Shown here: in pieces, positions 47,272-55,334 of the stretch | Numbering within the stretch: the stretch's first letter is position 1 | Layout: every line of letters begins with the position of its first letter | DNA from: Neptunomonas phycophila | GTDB taxonomy: Bacteria; Pseudomonadota; Gammaproteobacteria; Pseudomonadales; Balneatricaceae | Direction of reading: 5' to 3' | DNA: 55,678 nucleotides | Assembly: GCF_001922575.1 (NCBI RefSeq) | Contig: NZ_MRCI01000006.1 | Span: 1-55,678 of the forward strand | The notes under the pieces: generated by a model | The model's input: the letters and a program-made list of their open reading frames with translations, nothing else | Databases searched by the model: none | Told to the model about the DNA's origin: nothing | Program-made: the position numbers and the translations under genes

Positions 47272-47585
47272 GCATCTCTTTCCAGCCAAGATTGATCACC
47301 CTGTAAGAGGCCACTTGATCTTGGCAGTTTCCCACCGGCTAGCTTTTAGAAAACAACCAATAGAAGCTAGCTGGTCGCTTAACCTTCCACCCCAGTTCTT
47401 GTGAAGATAAAACTACGCTGTTGATGATAGTCCTGTCACGTACACCGGCCTAAACGATCCAAGGTGCGTCAATGCACCACATACTGCACTCAAAACGTTT
47501 TTGATAGATTACACGCCAAAACAACTAGCCCTGCTTTACTAGTCGCCATGCGCTATTAAGAAGCGGGTAATAGGGAGATTTAGGC
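47272..47585 (+). other. Non-coding stretch before the PepSY gene
   Basis: No gene was seen in this 314-base region. It holds two inverted repeats: GCCAAGAT (47285-47292) with ATCTTGGC (47318-47325), a possible weak terminator of the repeat-protein gene, and GCTAGCTT (47338-47345) with AAGCTAGC (47364-47371). The remainder probably holds the promoter of the PepSY gene. Confidence 0.5.
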
Positions 47586-48905
47586 GTGAGCCACTCAACA
47601 TCCGGTATTGCCTCTATCAACGGTTCAGCAACCGATACGTTAGAGAAATCACACAGCGATTCAGCCATGCATAAGCGCCGTTATATGACCTTATGGCGCA
47701 TTCATTTTTTTGCGGGCCTGTATGTCGTCCCTTTTATGCTAATGCTTAGCATTACAGGCATCATTATGATGTTATATACGCCTGTACTCGAACCCTTACT
47801 ACACCCCAACCTTGTTAAACTACCCGCCCATGAAGCAAGCGCTAGCTATCAAACATGGGAGCAACAACGCCATGCTGTCAGCCTCCAATATCCTGACGCG
47901 ACCATCAAACAAATGATTGTCCCGCATGCTCCATCCGAACCCACACGATTTGTCTTGAGCACCTCCGAAGGAGCTAACCAGCTCACCTTTGTTGACCCTT
48001 ATACTAGCCAGGTTTTAGGCAGCCTTAATCAGGATGATACTCTGTACGCATGGGCCGATAATATTCACGGGACTATTTTGTTAGGCTCCTGGGGTGACGC
48101 TATGATCGAGCTGGCGGCGATACTCACTTTTGTGATGCTCTTTACGGGTGTCTATTTATGGACCGCACGTCGGCGTACGGGTCTATCGCAATGGAAGCCT
48201 CACTGGAAACGTAAGGGGCGCTCATTATGGCGAGAGCTGCATACCATGACAGGTGTCTATGTAGCCATGGCGCTATTGTTGTTCGCAATCACCGGTTTAT
48301 CCTGGACGGGGATTACCGGCGCTAAAGTGCTGCAAGCCTGGGGGAGCTTCCCCGCTGGCGTATACGACGGCATTCCAACCTCTAAACTTACCCATGCCGA
48401 CCTCAATCCTGGAGTGCACGAAGAGGTACCGTGGAACTTAGAACAATTACCGCTACCGGCATCTGGTTCACTAGCCGGTTTACCCGGTATTCCCAAAACC
48501 CAACCCGTTAACCTAGACACCGTAGTTAGCTACGCACGTGATAACGGCATGACCTATTTCCGTGTAAATCTGCCCAAAAGCGAAACGGAAGTCTACTCTG
48601 TGATGGCCGCCACCATGAGCCGCGATATTACTGATGCGACTCAAGACAGAAGCCTGCATTTGGATCAGTACACAGGGAACGTTTTGGCCGATATTACCTT
48701 TGATGAATACGGGCTAATGGCAAAAGCGATGGCCATTGGGATCCCATTACACATGGGGACGTGGACAAGGCTCAACCTTGTTATCAACACGGTGCTCTGT
48801 TTGCTCATTATCTTTTTATCCGTGGGAGGCTATATGCTCTGGTGGAAGCGCCGCCCGACAAACGCTGGTTTTAAGCTAGTACCGCCACCAAAAGCCAAGT
48901 CGTAA
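47586..48905 (+). CDS. PepSY-associated membrane protein (PiuB-like)
   Basis: A 439-residue inner-membrane protein of the PepSY_TM family, which includes iron-regulated PiuB and siderophore-iron reductases. Seen are the opening helix RIHFFAGLYVVPFMLMLSIT, a periplasmic PepSY domain, the second pair of helices ELHTMTGVYVAMALLLFAIT and the last helix before MLWWKRRPT. Conserved His residues (RIHFFAG, WRELHTMTG, PLHMGTW) may bind haem. The start is GTG with AGGGAG nine bases upstream. An iron role fits the imelysin cluster nearby but is not proven. Confidence 0.87.
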   Translation: MSHSTSGIASINGSATDTLEKSHSDSAMHKRRYMTLWRIHFFAGLYVVPFMLMLSITGIIMMLYTPVLEPLLHPNLVKLPAHEASASYQTWEQQRHAVSLQYPDATIKQMIVPHAPSEPTRFVLSTSEGANQLTFVDPYTSQVLGSLNQDDTLYAWADNIHGTILLGSWGDAMIELAAILTFVMLFTGVYLWTARRRTGLSQWKPHWKRKGRSLWRELHTMTGVYVAMALLLFAITGLSWTGITGAKVLQAWGSFPAGVYDGIPTSKLTHADLNPGVHEEVPWNLEQLPLPASGSLAGLPGIPKTQPVNLDTVVSYARDNGMTYFRVNLPKSETEVYSVMAATMSRDITDATQDRSLHLDQYTGNVLADITFDEYGLMAKAMAIGIPLHMGTWTRLNLVINTVLCLLIIFLSVGGYMLWWKRRPTNAGFKLVPPPKAKS

Positions 48906-48971
48906 GCCCCATACATCACTCACCAAGGCACCTAGCAGGCGCCTTGGTCTTTCTTGTACGCTTTATAAGCT

Positions 48972-50207
48972 TTATGCGGGACTAAACCGCTCCATACGCA
49001 ACGGCGTTATGGGCAAGTGCACTAAGGCGGCCAGCAAGCCTAATAGGGCGCTCAGGATTAACGCTAAATCATAAGAACCAAACCATTCAAAGGTTAAACC
49101 AGCCCACCAGCTGCCAAAAAAAGCACCGATTTGATGGCTAAGCATTACCATGCCGAACAATGAAGCTAAATTTTTCGTCCCAAAAATTTGTGCAACACTA
49201 CCGCTGGTCAATGGCACGGTAGACAACCACAACATGCCCATCAAGCCACTAAACAGATAGAAAATCGTGTCAGTTTTAGGCAGCAAGAGCAACGCGATCA
49301 ATAAACACGCACGCAACCAATACACTAAAACAAGCAACCACGGTTTATGCCACTTATCCCCAGCCCAGCCGATTAAGATCACACCTATTACATTCATGAT
49401 ACCGATGATAGCTAAGGAGTCTGACGCCACGGCGGGTAACAAACCACAATACGCTACCAGCCCTGACATATGCACAGTGATAAAAGCAATATGAAAACCG
49501 CACACAAAAAAACCTACATTGAGCAGCTGATATTCACGCACTTTAAAAGCGCGGCCAATCATCCCCCAGTCAAAAATGGTCCTTAGCGATAGCGGCTTAG
49601 CCGTTTGGCTAGGGTTCGTATTCGATGATGGCGCTTCACGATTCACAAACCCTAAGACTAAACACAAAGCAGCAACACTGGTCACAGCACACCAAAAATA
49701 CGTACCCGACCAGCCAGCAACCGGAGCCAGCTTACCAACAAACAATGCAAAGCCAAACTGGCCTAGCGAGCCACCAGCCGTGGCAATACCTAACGCTAGT
49801 GACCGTCTATGAGCCGGAAAGCGTTTTCCCACTACAGCCAACACAATAGGGAAGGTGGTTGCACCCGCGCCAATACCAATCAACAACGCGTTACCCACAA
49901 AAAAAAGAACACCGCTATCGGCAGCACTGGCAACGAGAAGGCCCACACCATAAATGAGAATGCCCCCCAGCAGTACACGCGCTGTACCAAAACGCTCGGC
50001 TAATAAGCCAGCCACGGGCGCAACAGCCCCCCAAATTAAATTTTGAACAGCAAAGCCTAGCGAGATTTCAGAAACAGGGATCGATAAACCCGCACTCATT
50101 TGCGGCATCATCAAGCTCACGCTTTGCCGAATCCCCATGTTGTACGCCAAAATGAGTACAGCACACGCTAAAAGCCACCAGGGGCTTATCGCCTTTAGTT
50201 TTTCCAT
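48972..50207 (-). CDS. MFS transporter
   Basis: A 411-residue twelve-helix transporter of the major facilitator superfamily. Motif A appears as GLLAERFGTARVLLGG between helices 2 and 3, and the repeat GWAGDKWHKPW after helix 8. The sequence style (GIRQSVSLMMPQMSAGLSIP) fits the monocarboxylate/oxalate-formate-like or uncharacterised YbfB-type groups; the substrate is unknown. The ATG at 50207 has AGGAAAGG upstream; a GTG six codons earlier lacks a ribosome site. Confidence 0.9.
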   Translation of the reverse strand: MEKLKAISPWWLLACAVLILAYNMGIRQSVSLMMPQMSAGLSIPVSEISLGFAVQNLIWGAVAPVAGLLAERFGTARVLLGGILIYGVGLLVASAADSGVLFFVGNALLIGIGAGATTFPIVLAVVGKRFPAHRRSLALGIATAGGSLGQFGFALFVGKLAPVAGWSGTYFWCAVTSVAALCLVLGFVNREAPSSNTNPSQTAKPLSLRTIFDWGMIGRAFKVREYQLLNVGFFVCGFHIAFITVHMSGLVAYCGLLPAVASDSLAIIGIMNVIGVILIGWAGDKWHKPWLLVLVYWLRACLLIALLLLPKTDTIFYLFSGLMGMLWLSTVPLTSGSVAQIFGTKNLASLFGMVMLSHQIGAFFGSWWAGLTFEWFGSYDLALILSALLGLLAALVHLPITPLRMERFSPA

Positions 50208-50327
50208 GCCCTTTCCTATTTGCACTTATTCATTGTTAGTGAAATACCGCTCTATCGGCATATTCACCACACAAGCTAAGCGAGGCAATCAAAACTTGGC
50301 TTTATATAGCGCAATTCACTGTTTACC

Positions 50328-51209
50328 TTAACGCTGGCGATAAGGGATCTGACAATAAGTGATACCGCGAATAGGCGATACGCCATTCTTGGCTAGATAC
50401 ATACTCAAGGAGTTCATAGACGGGCTAATGTTGGGTGTGGGGCCTAAGAAGATATGCAAAATCTTAGGTTTTTCCTGCTGTGGAGCAACTAACGAAAACT
50501 TAAAGTAGGGGACTAACATGTGCGTCCCTTCACGAAAATGCACCGACGAGTCTTTAAAATCCGTTACGATAGGCGAAACGATTCGCCATTCGGCTTCTTC
50601 TTGGAATGATGGGTGCTTTAAAATAGCCGCAATACGTAATAAATCACTTTCGACCCGCTCAAACACATCCGCAAAAATCTCATCAGTCTGGCAACCGTGT
50701 ACACCACACGCACTGGCGGCAAGGTCTTCTACATGATCAACAATTTGATGGATCAATTGGCGTTGGCGTTTGGGATCGTACACACACCGCCCAACCATAA
50801 ACCCTTGCTTACGTGCGCAAGTTAATAAATGGTTGGGATCAAACCCGATGCTTACACCTTTGCCCAAATCACTGTAGCCTCGCCACTGGCTCAGCAGGTT
50901 GCCGTTAGCACGGAACGACCCAGAAAAAAGCATATGCCCATTGGTAACACGGCGGGTAATCCAATCTAAAAACTGATTTAGCAAGCGCGGGTTAGGGTGG
51001 CCCAATGCGATCCGCTCTTCCACTTCGGCACGCGTTAACGTCACCATATGATTTAGCTCAGCTGAATCATTCATATAGCGAATATCGCTGGCCCACAGGC
51101 TGCCGCTTTCGACAATCCCCATCAGACCAGAAAAGGTAGTGTAGTGATAAACAGCTTCAGCCGGTATGTCAGCGTAAAGCGCTTCGGTCATTGAACGTAT
51201 ATTTTCCAT
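50328..51209 (-). CDS. DUF2971 family protein
   Basis: A 293-residue cytoplasmic protein of the DUF2971 family. It shows VYHYTTFSGLMGI (His22), LWASDIRYMNDSAE, FSGSFRANGNLLSQWRGYSD and EEAEWRI (204-210), in the order typical of the family and reminiscent of ADP-ribosyltransferase-like active sites (H...S/Y...E). No biochemical function is known to me. It is located 53 bases downstream of the mscS-type gene and is probably cotranscribed with it or has its own promoter there. Confidence 0.83.
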   Translation of the reverse strand: MENIRSMTEALYADIPAEAVYHYTTFSGLMGIVESGSLWASDIRYMNDSAELNHMVTLTRAEVEERIALGHPNPRLLNQFLDWITRRVTNGHMLFSGSFRANGNLLSQWRGYSDLGKGVSIGFDPNHLLTCARKQGFMVGRCVYDPKRQRQLIHQIVDHVEDLAASACGVHGCQTDEIFADVFERVESDLLRIAAILKHPSFQEEAEWRIVSPIVTDFKDSSVHFREGTHMLVPYFKFSLVAPQQEKPKILHIFLGPTPNISPSMNSLSMYLAKNGVSPIRGITYCQIPYRQR

Positions 51210-51262
51210 GAAGCAGACTATACGACTCTTTTAGTGATAGGTTTATTAAACCATAGCACAGG

Positions 51263-52708
51263 TTAAAGAATATTCCGGCCTTGCTCTGGGTCACGCGACG
51301 CGGCAGCCTGCTCACGAATCTCGTCAGTGTCACTGCTAAGGTCATCATGCTCACCCACTTCTAAATCCGCATCAACCAAGCCGTTAACGCTTCTATCAAC
51401 GCCTAATGGCGAGGCATTCGGGAGCGTTCCTGAAACAATGGGGGCGTGTGCTTCATTCCCCGTAACCACGACAGGAACACCTTGTGGAAAGATAATCTCA
51501 CGCGAGTCATCTGGCATACTAATGCCGTTTCTTTCCAGCTCTCGCATAATTAAACGCATCAGAATCGAACCTACTTTTGCCCCACTGTGCGAGCGCTGAT
51601 CAACCCAGTAATAGATACGTAAGTTAATAGTTGCCGACCCTAATGACTCCACCAGCACCTGCGGCTCGGGATCACCCAATACCGCCTCATGTTTAACCAG
51701 CACTTGCATCGCCAAATTTTGCGCCTTTCGAATACTGGCATCATACCCAATGCCCAACATAAAGCTGCCGCGAGCCAGCGGGTTGGCAGTCCAGTTTTTT
51801 ATCACGTTGGTGTAAATAGTCGCATTAGGGATTTGAATATGATTACCGTCAAAATCGACCAGTGTAGTCGCCCGAGCTGTCATTTTTTGCACAACCCCTT
51901 TATGACCATTCACTTCAATCACATCACCAATTTGGAAGGGGCGCTGCACGCTCAACAATAAGCTAGCGATAAAGTTTTCGGCGATATCTTTAAACGCAAA
52001 CCCCACCACTAAACCAATAACCCCAGTGCCGCTAATAATAGCTACCGCCACTTGAGTGAGCCCCGCAATACGCAAGAAAAAGTAAAAACCAAAGAGAATA
52101 ATAAACAGCGTAATCGCACGACGTAATACAATTTGAACCAGCTGACTTTGGCCTGCTTGAACAAAAGGCTTCATCAATACATTGGTTAGTGGCCGAGCCA
52201 ACACAAAGCATACAAAAAGCACCACTAAGCCAATCGCGATCATAGGAAGCACATGTAAACTGGCATACCACAAGCGCGTCATCTCCGCGCGCACAGGAGC
52301 CATGTCCAGCACACTCGTCTCCGCGACAGTTATATTGTTGATCACGGCAACGACGCCTTCCACGTTTTTAGCGATGTCAGCCGCCCAAGCAACAAAACGC
52401 TCCTGCGTCACCTCTCCCGATAAAAAGACCAACCCCTGACGGGACTCGACTGATAAATCCGTGTACTGCTCAGCCGTGGTTAAAATACCGAAGACTCGTG
52501 ACTGAATCTTTGCATCATTAATAGGCTGGTTCGCATCGATAACACGTTCGGTATTTTCGAACTCGGCCGCAGTTACAGCAGAAGTAGAAGAGGCATCATT
52601 GATCGCATGATGTGTTTCAGATGTCAGCCCCCACGCCGGCGCACAAAAAAGCCAAACACAAAGCACTGTATTAATCATGTTCCTGAAGCGGGGTAAGCAC
52701 TTATTCAT
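51263..52708 (-). CDS. BON-domain mechanosensitive channel (MscS family)
   Basis: A 481-residue protein with a signal peptide (about 10-28), a periplasmic BON domain (about 63-128) and an MscS channel: helices near 151-170, 197-214 and the pore helix 220-252 (GTGVIGLVVGFAFKDIAENF), then the beta domain with RPFQIGDVIEVNGHKGVVQ and the C-terminal alpha/beta domain. It opens under membrane tension and releases solutes. The BON domain may bind lipid or envelope parts. The last 60 residues are acidic and disordered. Runs in the same direction as the DUF2971 gene. Confidence 0.9.
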   Translation of the reverse strand: MNKCLPRFRNMINTVLCVWLFCAPAWGLTSETHHAINDASSTSAVTAAEFENTERVIDANQPINDAKIQSRVFGILTTAEQYTDLSVESRQGLVFLSGEVTQERFVAWAADIAKNVEGVVAVINNITVAETSVLDMAPVRAEMTRLWYASLHVLPMIAIGLVVLFVCFVLARPLTNVLMKPFVQAGQSQLVQIVLRRAITLFIILFGFYFFLRIAGLTQVAVAIISGTGVIGLVVGFAFKDIAENFIASLLLSVQRPFQIGDVIEVNGHKGVVQKMTARATTLVDFDGNHIQIPNATIYTNVIKNWTANPLARGSFMLGIGYDASIRKAQNLAMQVLVKHEAVLGDPEPQVLVESLGSATINLRIYYWVDQRSHSGAKVGSILMRLIMRELERNGISMPDDSREIIFPQGVPVVVTGNEAHAPIVSGTLPNASPLGVDRSVNGLVDADLEVGEHDDLSSDTDEIREQAAASRDPEQGRNIL

Positions 52709-52789
52709 ATCACATCCTTATTAGCACGCGTGGCTTGAGTCTCAGATAATAAGTACAAAACTCATAAATGAACAACGAAAGGCGGCAAC

Positions 52790-52846
52790 TTAACAGAACC
52801 CGCCGGTAGGATTCGGGTACGATTGCTGCTGATCTAATGCTTTCAT
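52790..52846 (-). pseudogene. Remnant of a DUF4870-type gene 3' end
   Basis: The 60 bases 52787-52846 match 55332-55391, the 3' end of the DUF4870 gene at the window edge, at 52 of 60 positions by hand count. In the matching frame the remnant codes MKALDQQQSYPNPTGGFC and a stop; 13 of 18 residues equal those of the intact gene. No similarity continues upstream, so only the end of a second copy survives here. Confidence 0.72.
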
Positions 52847-52970
52847 TACTGATTAACTGATGCACTTGATCAATTGTGTGAGGTTCTTTTCAGCCGGTTA
52901 AGTTAAAGCGATGGCACAATTAAGTACATAGCCAAACCTGTCATAATGGTTCCACAGCCTATTTTGGAGC

Positions 52971-52998
52971 AGGAGTATAGGCCTCCTAAGCAAGCTAT
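52971..52998. repeat. Repeated 3' flank, copy 1
   Basis: This 28-base segment matches 54141-54168 at 22 positions, with weaker similarity on both sides (about 52952-53010 overall). It lies 33 bases past the stop of the exported-protein gene at 53032 and contains a small AGGAG/CTCCT inverted repeat. Confidence 0.55.
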
Positions 52999-53031
52999 AT
53001 TATAGGTTTCTATCTTAGCTAGAATTCCTAA

Positions 53032-53931
53032 TTAATCTCTTAGATGCCATTTCCCTTCAGTATCTTTCCAAAAAGCTATATTTGGTCGAAAAACAGAGTC
53101 TAAATAAGTACTTTCATAAGATATTGGCTGAGGAGATAAAGAGACTAATTTCCCTCCTCCGTAAATAACAATATCGGAATTTTTCGCATCGAAGGCTCTT
53201 AAGCTAAAGTTGTACTCTGGATCAAAAAGTTCAGAAAACATATTTTCATACCAAGAATCCAAGCTTTCATCGTAGCTTTCTGCAGAATTCTTTAATGAGT
53301 CTTCAAATATATATTTAAAATTATTTATATCCTCCTTAAGATCACGATATATTGCCTTATACAAATCAACTATTTGATCTCTTTTCTGCTTATTTAAATT
53401 CACTCCTTTTTTTGACCAACTTTTTTCAGGAGCAACAAGTGGTGAGTTAAAGCTAACGACTACTGCCTTTAAAGAATCTTCTCTATATTTAGAGCTAACA
53501 ACTTCATATCCTATATATTCGATACCGCATTGATCGCCGATCATGCTATCTTCAACAACCATATCAGCGCCTTTCATAAAAACACTTATTTCAAAGAGCC
53601 CTCCATTTTTAAAGGAGCTATACCTTAAAGACTCCTCGCATCTAAATCTAATTTTAAAGTATGAGTCTTCCTTAAAAAACACCGGCTCTATACTTATACT
53701 ATTAACTCCTTCGAAAAGAAAATCATTAAAATTAATACTGGATTTCATACTTCCTAGACCACCCAATGCTTCCAAGAAGTCATAAGGCTGATCATCATTA
53801 ACCAAAAATATAAAATCGGCATTCCTGTATTCAAAATCGAAACCTAATATCCGATCTTTTATGTCTAGAGCATATGTGAATGAGACTCCGATAACAGACA
53901 CAAAAAATACTAATAACTTTATAAGATTCAT
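53032..53931 (-). CDS. Hypothetical exported protein, AT-rich, paralogue A
   Basis: A 299-residue protein of unknown function with a Sec signal peptide (MNLIKLLVFFVSVIGVSFTYA). Its N-terminal domain (about 30-170) appears to be a beta sandwich: FIFLVNDDQPY and FEGVNSISIEPVF resemble LYVNDAEVL and KSGKNEVVIDMEPY in the neighbouring gene. A helical stretch (about 180-235) and a beta C-terminal domain follow. Base composition is far lower in G+C than the window average (one 60-base line counted by hand: 22%), suggesting horizontal origin. A 3' flank repeat follows it. Confidence 0.75.
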   Translation of the reverse strand: MNLIKLLVFFVSVIGVSFTYALDIKDRILGFDFEYRNADFIFLVNDDQPYDFLEALGGLGSMKSSINFNDFLFEGVNSISIEPVFFKEDSYFKIRFRCEESLRYSSFKNGGLFEISVFMKGADMVVEDSMIGDQCGIEYIGYEVVSSKYREDSLKAVVVSFNSPLVAPEKSWSKKGVNLNKQKRDQIVDLYKAIYRDLKEDINNFKYIFEDSLKNSAESYDESLDSWYENMFSELFDPEYNFSLRAFDAKNSDIVIYGGGKLVSLSPQPISYESTYLDSVFRPNIAFWKDTEGKWHLRD

Positions 53932-54244
53932 TTAAAACCAACGTTATTTTTAAAAATATATTTATATTTTATCTAAAGTATCCACAGCTGCATAGCTTGC
54001 AGGCAGGTAAAAAAATCAATAGCCCTAAGATATCTTTGAGCTATTTAAGCTAGTAGACTTAAGGTTCTACCAACAATACTTCATCAAATTAGTCAGCTGC
54101 GATTGATGTAATGGCAAATGTACCATGTAATTTTCAGGGTAGGAGTGAAGGTTTCCTAGGCGAGCTATTGGTTTCATACGCAACTATAAAATTTCAGTCA
54201 TATTTACTCAAACCAACTAAAATTGACTATTCGTTTAGCTATTA
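53932..54244. other. Non-coding stretch between the two exported-protein genes
   Basis: No gene was recognised in these 313 bases. They are AT-rich, hold the second copy of the 3' flank repeat (54141-54168), and presumably the promoter of the gene at 53032-53931. A few short hairpins can be drawn but none is convincing as a terminator. Confidence 0.5.
54141..54168. repeat. Repeated 3' flank, copy 2
   Basis: Matches 52971-52998 at 22 of 28 bases. It lies 76 bases past the stop codon of the exported-protein gene at 54245, in the same relative place as copy 1. The inverted-repeat arms differ from copy 1 in a way that partly keeps pairing (AGGAG/CTCCT against TAGGA/TCCTA). Confidence 0.55.
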
Positions 54245-55231
54245 TTAGTATCCTGAGTATACATGACAAATTTCAAAGCCATTACCAAAATCACAGAAAT
54301 AAAAAACTCTTTCTAATCCTACTTCACCTTCATCGTTTGTATAAACCAAGGGGTTAGGAATAATGTTAAACATTTTATTATTAGGTGATAATCTTACAAA
54401 GTAATCACCTTCCATTCCTATCTTAAAGTTAGGAGAAAAATTAAGATCTGGCTCAACTAATGGATCTTTATTTAAAAATTCGTTTGCAAAATCATCTACA
54501 TCATAGCCAATCACATGAGACAAGTGAGTATTAACACTTCTCATCAGATCTTTATATTCACCTTCATTATCATCTTTTATAACCTCGTATACATGAGCAT
54601 AAGCATCCCAAAGTCTTTTCTTATCATGCGGCTTTAACTGATCTATTTTTTTTGCAGCTATCCAGTTAGGGTCAAGCAAATCATTATCATTTATAGAAAA
54701 CTCAACTCTCACCCTTTTCGTTGATGGTGAGGAAACCCTATTCTCGTAGCGCATCTGAAAATCAGAAATAAAAACATCATCCAACAAAACAAATGTGTTA
54801 GATTCAGATGCCTGAAATTCCTTCCTATCCTTTTTCTTATTTAGCTGATATAGTTTATCACCATCAAACTTAAGCTTAACAAGATTTACAACCTCTTCGC
54901 TCGCCCCATTTTCATTTGAAACATCTAAACTTAAATAAAAATCATCCTCGTTAAATGTATAGTTCCTCTCACTATGATTATACGGTTCCATATCAATTAC
55001 AACTTCATTTTTTCCACTCTTAAAATACTGACTAGCTAGTTGATAAAAATTCATTTCGCCAAATTTCAGATTACTCAGCACCTCTGCATCATTAACATAT
55101 AGTCTTACAAAAACTCCTTCACCCTGAAGTTTAAAGTAGTATTTACCTTGGTCAGCCATAACATTCCTCACCATCAAAACACAAAATAAAATCACAAATA
55201 ATCGGTAAAACTTAAATTTCTTTCCATTCAT
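54245..55231 (-). CDS. Hypothetical exported protein, AT-rich, paralogue B
   Basis: A 328-residue protein of unknown function. A Sec signal peptide (about 1-26, cleavage after VMA) is followed by a beta-sandwich-like domain (KLQGEGVFVRLYVNDAEVL, SGKNEVVIDMEPYNHSE), a helical middle (about 195-245, IDQLKPHDKKRLWDAYAHVY) and a beta C-terminal domain ending CDFGNGFEICHVYSGY. The order of parts equals that of the gene at 53032. Low G+C (33% in one counted line). GGGA before an A-run serves as ribosome site. The next gene upstream is DUF4870. Confidence 0.75.
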   Translation of the reverse strand: MNGKKFKFYRLFVILFCVLMVRNVMADQGKYYFKLQGEGVFVRLYVNDAEVLSNLKFGEMNFYQLASQYFKSGKNEVVIDMEPYNHSERNYTFNEDDFYLSLDVSNENGASEEVVNLVKLKFDGDKLYQLNKKKDRKEFQASESNTFVLLDDVFISDFQMRYENRVSSPSTKRVRVEFSINDNDLLDPNWIAAKKIDQLKPHDKKRLWDAYAHVYEVIKDDNEGEYKDLMRSVNTHLSHVIGYDVDDFANEFLNKDPLVEPDLNFSPNFKIGMEGDYFVRLSPNNKMFNIIPNPLVYTNDEGEVGLERVFYFCDFGNGFEICHVYSGY

Positions 55232-55334
55232 TTTTTTTCCCTATTGATGCAATCAAAGGTTCAGAAAATTCATTTTTAATAAGGTCACTTTGATTTTTTA
55301 TTTCGCTAATTTTTTACTGAACGCTGACGATAAC

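Larger units (their letters stand above)
52709..53031. other. Non-coding stretch with gene remnant and repeat
   Basis: No intact gene is seen in these 323 bases. They hold the degraded copy of a DUF4870 gene end (52790-52846), then 120 bases without recognised features, and the first copy of the repeated 3' flank (52971-52998) ahead of the exported-protein gene. The mscS promoter must also lie at its left end. Confidence 0.6.

Noticed and set aside
46890..47335. Three long minus-strand frames over the repeat-protein gene
   Set aside because: A 36-base repeat keeps all frames open if one copy is open. The plus-strand frame alone has a ribosome site and a signal peptide.
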